Assembly (NCBI RefSeq): GCF_901709675.1
Contig: NC_051098.1
Span: 4,662,000 to 4,725,999 of the forward strand
DNA: 64,000 nt
Direction: 5' to 3'
Origin: Syngnathus acus
Taxonomy: Eukaryota; Chordata; Actinopteri; Syngnathiformes; Syngnathidae
In this document: positions 22,520-34,300 of the stretch, one piece after another
How positions within the stretch are numbered: position 1 is the first letter of the stretch
Layout: each line of letters begins with the position of its first letter
Notes under the pieces: generated by a model
The model's database searches: none
The model's input: the letters and a program-made list of their open reading frames with translations, nothing else
Told to the model about the DNA's origin: nothing
Program-made: the position numbers and the translations under genes

Positions 22520-25500
22520 ATGTCACTGTGCAAATTTTGTAAGTATTAAGCTGTGTATTAAAGTAAAATAGAGCGCTTGAAATAAATTCCATCTATATAT
22601 TTTATATATATATTTTTTTTATATACATACGTATGTATATACATATATATATATATAATTATTATTAAAAACAATTTACATGCCTGTATTTATGAGTTCA
22701 CAATTTGACAACTCAAACTGACTTGTTCTTCGTCTCTGTCAGTTGCTTTAGTTCTATTGGGGGTTGTGGTGTATGTAGTGAGCGGGATCACTGGAGACCC
22801 CCTGTATGAATGCCTTCAAGACACAGACTATAGTGAGCTCCTAGATATTGTGGATAAAGGACTACCTGCCACAAAGACACCTCAACACATCGCAATTATT
22901 GGCGGGGGCATTGCTGGACTCACCGCAGCCAAATTTTTGGAAGATGCTGGCCATAAGGTAAAGTGACGAAGCTCTCCCTTGTGTAAAAGCACTTTTGCTT
23001 TATGTAAACGTGAGAAGGCTGATAATGTGACCCGATGCACGACAAGGTGACCGTAATAGAAGCCAGTCACCGTATTGGAGGACGCATTGAGACATTCAGG
23101 AACACAAGAGAAGGCTGGTATGCAGAATTGGGTGCCATGCGGATCCCCAGCTTTCAGAAGTGAGTGCTACACCTTTTGACACTGCTTCATTTTGTTCATT
23201 ATAAATTTCCGGTTGATTTTTTAACATACTTTTGCTTTTACAGTTTAAAGTATAACGCTGACTTTTTTTGTGTGAAAAGAAATAATAAATGTTCAATTCT
23301 CTTTGGATATTAAAGTATACCTGTGGTGCTCAAAAGGAAAACATATGTATGTTATTTAACAAGAAAAACTGTGTCCAAAGGCATTTTTTGTTACACTGGT
23401 TGTATTTAAGCAAGTTTATAATAGCTTAACAAACGTATTTATCGAGATGCTCTGGACGCAGCCTGGAAGAAGGGCGCAGAAGGAAAGCCGTGACGCAGGG
23501 GCGTTCACAGCTGTCTTTGCTCGGTTGCCTCTCAAGATTTTCTTGGTTAAATTCTGACAACTCTCATTCTCTCAAATTACCAAGGTTGATACTGATGGAA
23601 GGTGAAAAAAATAATTGAATATATCCAACGTCTAGATGTCAAATGAGAATGCAGGCAGGGCTGACGCGCACGCTCTTGTAGCAACAGAATCGTGGGTAGT
23701 GAGTGGGTCGTACGTCTGCCTCAGTCAGGAAATTCTCGGGCCCTCTGTGGGGAACACAGTATTGTGAATTCTCCACAGGTCCGAATGTGAGTGTGAACGT
23801 TTACCGGGACCCTCAGAAAAAAATGAAACAATAGATAGAAGGTGCATTTGAGGCAGTCGTATTATGTCAATAATGATTTTTGTTGTTGTAAGACTCATCG
23901 CGTAGATGAAGAGACCAAAATGAAAGAATTAAAATGATAAATGTTGTACTTTAAATCAAGTGCATAACAACTTCTACACCTTCACATTCTATCCTATGTA
24001 GAATTTGCTGTAACATGTTCTATTTTTTACAGGATTCTGCTCTCCTTTGCTTCCAAATTGCAAATTCCCTTGAACCATTTTATCCAAGATGACAGGAACA
24101 CCTACTTTTTACTAAATGGCAAACTTCATAAAAACGTTGCTGTGGCAAACAACAATGATGCGCTTAACTACACACTGACTGAGGGAGAAAGGGGGAAATC
24201 AGCTGCGCAGCTCTTCAGTGAGACTCTGTGGAAGGTTTGTTGACAGTCTGGGCCAGGGGTCGGGAACCTTTTTGGCAGATAGAGCCATAAATGCCCATTT
24301 TTCAAAAATAATTTCCCGTGAGAGTCATACCATTTAAAAAAAACGATAGGTTAAATACAACTAAATGCATGTATTTTAATTAAGACCAACGATTTTTTGA
24401 GTGTACTAATGTATTCTTTTTAAAAACGTTTTTAACATCGCCAAAAAAGCCATATCTGGCTCGCGAGCCATAGGTTCCCGACCCCTGGTCTGGGCTCTCT
24501 GAGTCAATCCAGTCATCAATTTTCTGTGGCGCTAATCCTATGCATGAAGCCTACCCAAACTGACTGACTGGTCACCAGTCCATCACAGGGTTGATAAACT
24601 GAAACAGCCAACCCTGAACATTCCTGCTATAAGCAACAGCAACTATAGTAGGCTCTTTTTGTTTTCCATTTTCACAATGAGAATGAGTTCTCGTACTAAA
24701 TATTTCAATCTTTGCACAGGTGAGAGATGATCTTCAGACAAATGGCTGCAGTGCAACCCTAGCAAAATATGATTCCTACACAGTCAAAGTAAGGATTATT
24801 TACAGCATATTAACTAGGTTAATCTAGGTTGATTGTGACCAAAGAAAGATTAGAATTAATTAAAATAATTATTATCATTTTTTGTTTGGCAATAGGAATA
24901 CTTGGTGAAAGAGGGGAATCTGAGTCGTGGTGCGTTGCGGATGATTGGAGACATCTTGAATGAAAACAGCCTCTTTTACACCTCCATGAAAGAGATGTTG
25001 TACATGCAGTCCGACATCAATGACAACATTGAGTAAGAAAATATTTAAATAAATAATAAGTAATATTTTATGTGGAGATGTTTTATATTTCAATACAGAC
25101 TGCAGTATATTCTATATTATACAATAAAATAGTGGCATAGGATTTGATTGAATTGATGAATAGCTAGATTCATAATCACAGGCCAAAAAAAAAAACGGTT
25201 TTTAAAAGTGAACACAATTTGCAATTTTGAACTTTGGCAAGTAACATGGAATTGCTACACCTAATTTGCTTTCATGGGCCACAGAAAATGATTTGGGGGG
25301 GCCGGATCTGACCCCTGGGCCTTGAGTTTGACACCCATGATCTGCAATGTTTTGTTTATTTCTTTTTAGAGTTGCACAGGATATATGTCACATAAATGAT
25401 GTAAAACATTTTGAAATGGTTTATCTTGTCATTGTTCTACTTTGTATTACCACAAAAGCCTGTCATATGAACAGGGGTGTGTAGATATTTTTTATACCCG

Positions 25501-26330
25501 CTGTAGCTCATGTGCTCATACAGAAACAAGTAATGAATCATTTAAAACTCTGGATGCTTCCCAGGTACTTTGAAGTGACCGATGGTTTTGATCATCTCAC
25601 AACGGCTTTGTACAGGATGTTAAACGCCACAACCATCCTAAGCTCCAAAGTGAAACTCATCAACCAATCAGGAGGCAGAAGCGTGACAGTGTCGTACCAA
25701 GATCTGCGTAATCCAGGCTCCCTGACCAACCTGACAGTCGACCAGGCCCTGGTTACAGCCACAGCCAAGGCTACTCTCTTCATTGACTTCCAGCCAGCAC
25801 TTTCTAGTGACAAGATGGAAGCCCTGCGCTCAGTTCACTACATGAGCGCCACCAAAGTGATACTCAGCTTCAGGGAGCGCTTTTGGGAGAAAGAGGGCAT
25901 CAGGGGAGGGAAGAGCATCACAGACCGACCGTCTCGCTTCATTTATTACCCCAGCCACGGTTTCCCAGGAACAGATGCGGGGGCCCTGCTGGCATCTTAC
26001 ACTTGCTCTGATGATTCCACCCTCTTTCTAGGCGTGAGTGAAGATGAGCTAAAAGCTGTGATCCTTGATGACTTGGTTAAAATCCATGGTGCAGACATCA
26101 GGTCTCTTTTTACTGGTGGACTGGTGAAGAAGTGGGACTTGGACCCCTATAGTCTGGGAGCGTTTGCGCTTTTCACACCCTACCAGGGCCGCTATGCCAG
26201 AGACCTATTCCAAAGTGAGGGACGAGTGCACTTTGCAGGGGAACACACAGCTTTACCTCATGGCTGGATAGAAACTTCTATGAAATCTGCTCTTAGAGCA
26301 GCTAAAAATATTAATAGCCTCACAATATAA
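22520..26330 (+). CDS. Secreted L-amino-acid oxidase (IL4I1/LAAO family)
   Basis: A flavoenzyme that oxidatively deaminates L-amino acids to keto acids, ammonia and hydrogen peroxide. Fish members serve in mucosal antibacterial defence, and IL4I1 is the mammalian immune relative. Seven coding exons: 22520-22538, 22743-22957, 23047-23159, 24033-24234, 24720-24788, 24896-25032, 25565-26330, with consistent phases, giving 506 residues. The start is chosen because [21 protein letters not shown] is a good signal peptide. Next come the family motif [11 protein letters not shown] (about residues 25-35), the FAD-binding [11 protein letters not shown] (57-67) with [13 protein letters not shown], then the substrate-domain region [19 protein letters not shown] and the large last exon with [25 protein letters not shown] and the FAD signature [16 protein letters not shown]. 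No frameshifts or stops were seen. A hAT MITE sits in intron 4 and a half hAT copy in intron 6. Confidence 0.93.
23690..23800 (+). mobile_element. Degenerate SINE fragment
   Basis: GGGTAGTGAGTGGGTCGTACG, TCTGCCTCAGTCAGGA and a GAATGTGAGTGTGAACG end parallel the SINE at 3745-4114, much diverged. In intron 3 of the oxidase gene. Confidence 0.45.
24254..24487. mobile_element. hAT MITE with 8-bp TSD (GGGGTCGGGAACC ends)
   Basis: The left end CAGGGGTCGGGAACCTTTTT is mirrored by GGTTCCCGACCCCTG at the right. GTCTGGGC flanks it at 24246-24253 and 24488-24495. The interior carries the AGAGCCATA.../GGCTCGCGAGCCATA motif typical of this group. It lies just inside intron 4 of the oxidase gene. Confidence 0.92.
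25181..25339 (+). mobile_element. 3' half of a GGTGTCAAACTC hAT-like MITE
   Basis: CATGGGCCACAGAAAATG, GGGCCGGATCTGACCCCTGG and CTTGAGTTTGACACCCATG match the right part of the element at 4632-4972. The left half is missing or unrecognisable. In intron 6 of the oxidase gene. Confidence 0.6.
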
Positions 26331-27359
26331 CCCTCGTTAATTGGGGAGGGGGTATTTAAAATCTAGTCAGCTTTTTTATTTCAGTCAGATGTGTTTTATA
26401 GATACATAAAGTTGTTGTATTTAAATTATTTGTATTCAAATATATCAGTAATCACTTTACAATGGCTGTTTGCTCTAACTTTCTAATTCAGAAGTTTGAG
26501 AATTCATACACCTGAAATATTTCAGTCTATAGAATCAATTGTTAAACGTTCCAGATGGTGGTGATTTTATTTTATAGCAGGGATTATAATATGAAACACT
26601 TTATGATAGCTGAGATTACATAAATTACAATGTGATATTTATAATGAGTATGTTAGTGACATTGATTTGACTTTACAATGCAGTTCACAAGACTGACATT
26701 GACTAGACATGTACGATCTCACGTTAATTGAAGGCTTGTCCTTGCGCTTCGGTGTAAACATGAGTCATTTGTAACTTGACCATGCATTACGTTTACGTGT
26801 GTTGTTATAGCAAACATTTACAGCAGTTATACTGTACCTTAAAAGTTTCTAGATTTACAAAGGTAAGATTTGTATTTAACAATTTAGTGTGTGTTTTCTG
26901 TAGTAAGTAAAAGTTTTACGTTGAGGCCACGAGTTATGTTGAGCAGAATCTTCTGCACTCTCTAATATAACATTAAATGCTAGAACTGTATAAAAGGTTC
27001 TCCCGATGAAAACAAAATAATACATTTTGTCAGTTACATCAGGGTTATGTGTCAAAAACAACAATTACATTTTAGCTTCAGTTTGCATGGGCGCAAGAGA
27101 TAAACTGAATTATTTGAGATGTGTTTCTAATACTTTAATTTCCTTATCATAAATTGACAATCGAAACTGCAACAATGCGATGTAGTTCTGCACCACCTTG
27201 TTACTATAGGTGCCTTCTAAATGCAGTTCTAATGTTCTGTGGACATGCTAATGTTTTGTTTAATATGATACTGTATGTTCTTACATACTTCATTTTTGTT
27301 GTGGGAACTATTGGTTGTCAACTTTTCGAAAAGATGATGTTCAGTAAAAAAAAAAAAGC
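26331..27359. other. Oxidase 3' UTR and intergenic DNA
   Basis: AT-rich sequence after the stop codon. No second gene or element was recognised before the RTE relic at about 27360. Confidence 0.45.
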
Positions 27360-28305
27360 AGCTGCAATAATATTATCTTCTTTTCCTTTCGGCTTTTCCC
27401 CTCAGGGGTCGCCACATCCATAAATCTCCTCTTTGGTGTTCCTCTTGACCTCCTGCCTGGTGGTTCCATCCTCAGCATCCTTCTACCAATATATTCATTA
27501 TCCCTCCTCTGAACATGTCCGAACCATCTCAGTCTGGCCTCTCTGGCTTTATCTTTGAAACACCTAACATGCGCCGTCCCTCTGATGTTCTCGTTCCTGA
27601 TCTTGTCCAACCGCATAACTCCCAAAGAGAACCTCAGCATCTTCATCTCTGCCACCTCCAGCTCTGTCTTCTGTCTTTTCCCCAGTGCCACTGTCTCGAA
27701 ACCATATAGCATCGCTGGCAGAGGCGTAGCCAAGCCGGGGCGGCGCCCCGGTTAGGACTCCCTGCGCCCCGGTTGAAAGAAATCGAGCTTTTTCGATTCT
27801 TCATTTTCATGCCGTTTTTTTCTTTCGGTCTTGCGCGAATGTGCTTGCGCTATTCTATGTGCGCGATGTTATCCATTCACCGTTTGCCTCCCGGACCCGG
27901 ATGTTGTTTTAGCGATCAGCGAACGGCGTGGGTGATGTTCGATCTTTTTTCCTGTGGGCGTGCGCCCCTACTGGAAAAATTCCTGGCTACGCCTCTGATC
28001 GCTGGTCTCACAACTGTCTTGTACACCTTTCCCTTCATTTCTGCTGATACTCTTTTATCACACACCACCCCTGACACTTTTCTCCAACCGTTCCACCCTG
28101 CTTGGATGTGCTTCTTCACCTCTTTTCCACACTCTCGGTCGCTCTGGACTGTTGACCCTAAGTACTTAAAATCCTTCACCTTCTGGATCGTTACTCCCTG
28201 TAGCCTCACCATTCCACTTAGCTCCCTCTCATTCACACATATGTATTCTGTCTTCTTTCGGCTAATCTTCATCCCTCTCCTTTCCAGGACATTGTCATTT
28301 CCAAT
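27360..28305 (-). mobile_element. RTE/BovB-like LINE 3' fragment, split by a hAT
   Basis: Two minus-strand frames form one protein stretch. 28272 down to about 27998 gives ISRKKTEYICVNE, VKDFKYLGSTVQ and VSAEMKGKVYKTVVRPA. About 27718 down to 27400 gives LYGFETVALGKRQ, VAEMKMLRFSLGVMR, LRWFGHVQRRDNEYIGRRML and GRRSRGTPKRRFMDV. This is the end of an RTE-class reverse transcriptase and its C-terminal extension. The hAT at 27719-27997 sits exactly between them. The 5' part is missing and the 3' end is near an A-run at 27348. Confidence 0.85.
27719..27997. mobile_element. hAT MITE with 8-bp TSD (CAGAGGCGTAGCC ends), copy 1
   Basis: Ends CAGAGGCGTAGCCAAGCC and GGCTACGCCTCTG. Flanks ATCGCTGG at 27711-27718 and 27998-28005. 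It interrupts the RTE fragment. A near-identical copy in opposite orientation is at 43808-44096. No transposase is encoded. Confidence 0.92.
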
Positions 28306-28330
28306 AATTTACTAAACTATGATATACTGC

Positions 28331-28693
28331 GGGTGGCTCGGTGGCGCACTGGGTAGCACGTCCGCCTCACAGTTAGGAGGGTGCGGGTTCGATTCCACCT
28401 CCGGCCCTCCCTGTGTGGAGTTTGCATGTTCTCCCCGGGCCCGCGTGGGTTTTCTCCGGGCACTCCGGTTTCCTCCCACATCCCAAAAACATGCTTGGTA
28501 GGCCGATTGAAGACTCCAAATTGTCCCTAGGTGTGAGTGCGAGTGCAAATGGTTGTTTGTCTCTGTGTGCCCTGCGATCGGCTGGAAACCGGTTCAGGGT
28601 GTCCCCCGCCTACTGCCCGATGACGGCTGGGATAGGCTCCAGCACTCCCGCGACCCCGGTGGGGACTAAGCGGTTCAGAAAATGGATGGATGG
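28331..28693 (+). mobile_element. tRNA-derived SINE, copy 2, with TSD
   Basis: Over 90% like copy 1 by eye: box A TGGCTCGGTGGC, box B GGTTCGATTCC, tail AAGCGGTTCAG then ATGGATGGATGG. Direct repeats TGATATACTGC lie before it (28320-28330) and after it (28695-28705). The later hAT insertion at 28705 split the downstream repeat, so the motif appears again after 29057. Confidence 0.9.
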
Positions 28694-28704
28694 ATGATAT
28701 ACTG

Positions 28705-29057
28705 CAGGGGTGGCCAACCAGTCAGAGACTAAGAGCCACATGTTTTACTGTGTTACCGCAAAGAGCCACATCATACACATGAGCACACATGAACTACCCC
28801 CCCACCCCGGCTGCTCGGTTTTAAATGGTTTGCCCCTCCTTTGCGGGATTTCACCTCATGCGCGTTTGAAGAAAATACCATATTGAACTCAAGCGAAGCG
28901 AACACGCAGCGTTTGACGAAAATATCATATTGAACTCAAGCGAAGCAAACACGCACAAAAAAAAAAACCCCACAAATGTTGATATGAACGTAAAAGAGCC
29001 GCATGAAACCAGGAAGGAGCCGCATGCGGCTCGCGAGCCACAGGTTGGTCACCCCTG
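28705..29057. mobile_element. hAT MITE with 8-bp TSD (GGGGTGGCCAACC ends)
   Basis: Ends CAGGGGTGGCCAACC and GGTTGGTCACCCCTG. ATATACTG at 28697-28704 and 29058-29065. The interior has AGAGCCACA and GGCTCGCGAGCCACA motifs and a duplicated GAACTCAAGCGAAGC block. It inserted into the 3' TSD of the neighbouring SINE. Confidence 0.92.
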
Positions 29058-29065
29058 ATATACTG

Positions 29066-30099
29066 CATTATTTATTCATATGCAGGTGCCTTTGAACTGT
29101 TGAGGGAATTATACCCCAAAGCACATTCATTGGAGTTCTGTAGATCTGGATTCAAAAACTGTCAGATTTAGCTCAAATTCATATACGTCATAAACAATGA
29201 TCAGTTTAACTAAGTAACTATTAAGTATTCGTAAGTATGCATTTACACTCGGCACACGTGTAAACATTAGACACCAGCAAGACAAACATGTTCAATAGGC
29301 AAGATGTTTTGAAAATGAATGTTATACTGGAGCATGGAGAATGGAAATGTGGAAAGAGAGCTCTGGCATGGATAATGACAACATAGCAAAAAACATTAAC
29401 CAGGATTAATATTGTATTGAGTTCATCGTCGGACAAGACAGTTCACCATGACCTAGGAGATGAAGAAATGAGACGGTTTACACAAATTGCCGCCAGCAAA
29501 AGTACAAGCGCTCCCAAGGATTGGACAAGATGTAGCAGGCCATCTGGGTGAGGGGAGAACTAGACTTTAAAATATCCAAAAAAGGACAAGACTAATCGTC
29601 TCCACTTCTTGTTACGAAACCAAGTGAAGTGCATAAAAATGTGAGTTGTTTTATGGGGCGCGGTCCTTCCATGTCTTGGGGGAGAACGCCCGGCGCCGAA
29701 CAGTCTTTTTCCTGAAAGCAGACTTAATGTAATTTAACTAATCTGGTGTGAGTCTGATTTATGTGGATATCTTTGTCCTTAGAAGAAAAACGAACATGCG
29801 TTAAAGAAGTTGGACACAGGTAATTAGTCATGGTTGATGCAAGCCGGAAGGCCCTTGCCTCTTATACGTTAAAATTTTCCAACAGTTCTACATAAATAAA
29901 TCCTGACAAGATTTACTCTCTTACAGTAACAGCCAGTTTACTGTTTAATGTTCATATTCAATGACCACTCCATTCAAACATGAAACGCTCACAAACATGC
30001 CTGACAGCAGCTCAGACACGTCACTCTTTGCATCCTAACATGTTAGCAATACAAAACATATGCAAATAGAGCCCAACAAAGGTATTTGCAGTCCATCAT
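29066..30099. other. Intergenic, nothing recognised
   Basis: Contains the presumed 3' UTR of timm8b on the minus strand. No other gene or element signature was seen. Confidence 0.45.
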
Positions 30100-30834
30100 T
30101 CAATGAGTGCCTTTCTGCACCATTTGAGTGAAGCGGTTGGTGATGGTCAAGGTGGTGTCGATAAATCGCTCCACACAGCTCACAAGGCAAGTCTCTGTCC
30201 GGTAGTCTAATTTGGTTCCTGGGCTATCCACACACTTGTCCCAGCACACATCTGTGAAGTTGTGCACCTGAAACAGGCAGAAATTATGGAAATGTAAATT
30301 CGTAACATGACAAAAAACAGACGCACGTATTTTCTTTTACAACTAAGTAGTATTAAGCATGTGTGTAACTGTGACTTGCGTGTCAATGTTTTCAAATTGG
30401 ACTGGTATGGAGGAGCATCTTTTCAGTACAATTTACAGTTTACACAATAACCTGAGTTACAATGTATTCAAAAATATTCTTCCTTACACAGCAGTTTACC
30501 AAAACACAGTTCATAAGTACATGAAATATTACTGCAAAGACGTACCTAATGACCTTTCTAAAATAGTGATCGTCCTAAAAGTACTTTATTACAGTGGCAC
30601 CAGATGGACTGGGCTAAGTGTTGCAACAAATTTGTCGTTTGATTTGCACGGTTCCAACCGCCTTGTCAAAGATCTCCATGTGGTATTCATGTTCATAGGG
30701 CTGCAGTGTTGGGTCCACGTTGGGATACAAACCTGGGCCTGGAACTGAGCCTTCTGCTGTTCGATGGCGATCAACCGCTGAAGCTCTGTCGCTTCCGCTT
30801 TCTCCGATGCACTGAGATTGTCAAAACCGTCCAT
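30100..30834 (-). CDS. timm8b: Mitochondrial import inner membrane translocase subunit Tim8B
   Basis: A small Tim chaperone of the intermembrane space that escorts hydrophobic precursors to the inner membrane. Two exons: 30834-30733 (34 codons, [20 protein letters not shown], ending FQAQ) and 30267-30100 (55 codons plus stop), total 89 residues, the usual size. The second exon holds the twin CX3C motif, CWDKC and CLVSC, followed by [15 protein letters not shown]. There is no cleavable presequence, as expected. Head to head with sdhd, 531 bases between start codons, as in human 11q23. Confidence 0.96.
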
Positions 30835-31365
30835 TGCGGTTCTAAAACTGATCTCAAATAGAGAGCAGTGCGTTTAAGTAGAAACGGTTACGAGTAACCA
30901 TCGGTAAAGTGACCTTCTAACTGGCTGCGCATGCGCGCGATCGCTACTTTAATTTTGCGTGGACGACGACGGACATACAAGTTATGGGATGCGTCATTTT
31001 ACATCACTCGCGCCTCTCCGTCTCGTTTGTAAATCAGCTCCTCTCTGATGACGTATGGCAAATATATCAAAGCGCGTTAAATGTTTCAAGAGGAGACCAT
31101 GTCGAAAAGCAACGTGATGTTTAATTGTTGTATTACAATTTTCGGGAAGCACAATTAACTAATAAACAATTCATGGTTAGTTATTAAATATATAAATGTA
31201 TTTTGGATCATATTTATGATTAGCTTTCAAAATTTGCTTTGATTAACGTTTAGTAGGCATAAATTTAGGCAAGGTCTATCTCAACTCACGTAAACAATCT
31301 TTGTATTAGGATGCCTCAGCAACAACTTCCGGGTAGCTTGTGATGACCTTGCTGGGTTGATCATC
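30835..31365. promoter_or_regulatory. Bidirectional timm8b/sdhd promoter
   Basis: A perfect NRF-1-type palindrome TGCGCATGCGC lies at 30926-30936 close to timm8b. ETS-type ACTTCCGG at 31325-31332 lies 34 bases before the sdhd ATG. Both classes of factor are known to coordinate nuclear genes for mitochondrial proteins. No TATA box stands out. The assignment of function is inference. Confidence 0.6.
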
Positions 31366-34300
31366 ATGGCGGCTATCGTTCGGTTAAGTTCTGTTTGTCG
31401 CAGAGGAGTTCATCGTAAGAATACGAGCCTATTTTGCAATGTTTTGCCTGTTTTGAATTTGTGCGCGCATTAGGCAGACCTTTCAACAGCTATGCTGTTT
31501 AATAGTTCCCGTGTCTGATGGCTCTAATGTGTTGAAACATGCTACCCAGAAATCAGTGACGCCGTACTCAAGTTCATGACTTTAGTGAAGCAAGCTTTTC
31601 CCATATCATTTGAATTACCCCCAAAGGCATTTTATATCGCCGTATAGGAAGTTAACAACATTAACAGTAATCAACTATTATACGTGATCCACGAATAGAG
31701 AAATACAGCGTTTCTGGAAAGCTGTCAGCAATCACAGGATAAATCATAGGTCCTGTTCAATATGTTAAGATTCATTTTTCATCCCGGCACAGATTACCGT
31801 TCTCAGAAAGGGTTTTTTATTGAGTGATCCGAGTGTTACAAAGACATGCACTGTGTAAACTAGAAGACTATGAGTCACACCTTTATAATAATTAACCAAT
31901 AATTGATGATTCTGTACGACATGTATCGAAATAAGTAGTATTTTTTTCGTGTGGCAAAGTAAGCAAGGTCAATGTATTCTCAGCAAATTAATTGCAATCC
32001 CCTTGGCCAATGTTCAACTGTCGGCTGGCAATGCTCATTTAAGTTTTCGTCTGACTAGTTTAAAATCCTCCTCATTCAAATACAAGCATACAATTGCATT
32101 AGAAAATCATTGCACGTCTTTGCAATATCCATATTGCATATGCCACTATCGTGATATTGTGTTTTTTTTTTTATATATTAGGTAGTGATAAGCGAGTTAA
32201 TCTCTGTGACTGAATATGTTTGTGTTCACTTTTTAAAACAGTTGTCTTATTAATGATCTGTTTTAATACTGTGTTTATAATACATGCGTTATTTTGTTTT
32301 GGTTTTTTTTTCTTTCCTCCCAGCTCTGATCTACCAAAGCACCTTGCTGGCAAGGCCGTTGGTGGTACCACACAAACATCAGGAGCAGACTTATCTGCTC
32401 ACTGCAAGGATTCATGCATCTCAAACCTTAAATGGTCAGTATACAAGTCTTGTCTGTTCAGTGGAATCTTGACATACCGGACTAGTAGTGGGGGAGTGGT
32501 TGTTCATTAACCCGGTTCTTGATTAAGGTGTAAAAATTATTGTTTTATGGCTTTTTTCATGGCCTAAAAGTCTGTACTGGCAGCCTCGAGCCATCAAGCA
32601 ATATGTTTTACTGTTTTATCGGTGTAAAGCAGTGTTGTTCAACAGCAACCTCTGATTCATCAGACCACAACAACTGTTTGTTCAAGTGTGACATTTCATA
32701 TAATAGCTGGGCTTAGAGGTTTTTTATTTCTACATAATATTCTTTTGTCGGGCAACCACTTCTCGTCTTTTTGACAATTTTGGATCGCTATCACATTTTT
32801 GGTAATGTTACTGTTGTGCCTCACTGTATTTTATCCACTCGATGTGTTACTCTTAGATTACTGTGTTCTATAGTCCATTGGAATTTCTTATGCCCTTCTC
32901 CTGACTTCTCCTAATTTTGAACAATTAGATCCATCTGTTATGGCTTTTGCTGTAAGATGCAAGACTTCAGAAAATGTGAGGAAAAGACATCCAAACTTTA
33001 TTTGGAGGCACTTGAAGAGCTTTCACTTTCCCGTTCTTTAAAAAAAAAAAAAGTATTGCAATAACTGAATGTGCAGCATTTTCACACTGCGCCCTGTTCG
33101 TGACTTTAAAATGTCATACTAAGGGATCATTGTAAATTGAGCTTTTTACAATTTTTTAGTGTTAGAAACATATCTTGCTTCACTTCAACCCACCCATGAG
33201 TCTATGTGGCTGTGTGAAGTCATCCATGTTGTCCTGTGTAAATGAGTGTATTTGAATTGCGCCTGTTTCTTCTATTTTAAAGCGAGCGCCGACTCCAAAG
33301 CTGCCTCTCTGCACTGGACAGCTGAGCGAGTGCTGAGCATCCTGTTGCTGGCCATGGGGCCTGTTGCCTATTTTCACCCTGGCCCTGCTATTGACTACTC
33401 TCTGGCTGCTGCACTCACCCTTCATGGACACTGGTAAGATGCAAGGAGCGGAACAAATTGGGAGTGGGAATCAAATATGAACCCACAGTGACACAATCGA
33501 TTCTAACACACATTGATAAATGACATAATGGACTACAAACTACATTTCAGTACTAGAAAAGCATCTCAACCCCACCTTTAAAAAAAAAAGAAAGAAACAA
33601 TACCACATAGTTTTGATAGCAGTACAAACCGGATTCGGTTGAAGTTGGGAAATTGTGTAAAATGTAAATAAAAACAAAATACAACATACACTACAAAGAC
33701 AACATATTTAATGTTCCAACTGATAAACTTACCGTGTTTTTCGCACCAAAAGGCGCACTGGATTATAAGGCGCACCCTCATTGAATTTTTTATTTTAGAA
33801 ATTATTTTATATATAGGGCGCACCGGATTAAAAGGCGCATAAAATAGGAGCTATACTGCAACAAATTGAGGTTGACTAGGGTTGCGGTATGCATCCACTA
33901 GCCAATAACCAATGAGCCCTCTGTAAACAATCGCGTTTCTCAAACAATCTCCTAGAAAATGATCAGAACTGACTAAAGTTCGATCTAACACTGGTACTGC
34001 TTACCTATGTTTCCCTTCCATATCGATCCGTAAATTTACTCGAAACATTAACAGAGCAGCCTATTTTGACATGAAATAGCCTTGTGCGTATAGCAGCTAT
34101 TATTATAGCATTAGCCACCCGCAAACTCCCATGAGCCTTAGCTCGCAGACCCCCATGAGCCTCAGCAAAGTGTAAACAATCGTGTTTCTCAAACGATCTC
34201 CTATAAAATGATCGGAACTGACTAAAGTTTGATCTAACACATTGGTACTGCTTACCTATGTTTCCCTTCCATATCAATCCGTAAATTTACTCGAAACATT

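Noticed and set aside
33829-34277. Minus-strand frames across the pogo MITE ([12 protein letters not shown] motifs)
   Set aside because: They recur with every MITE copy and internal block; derived from the repeat, not a gene.
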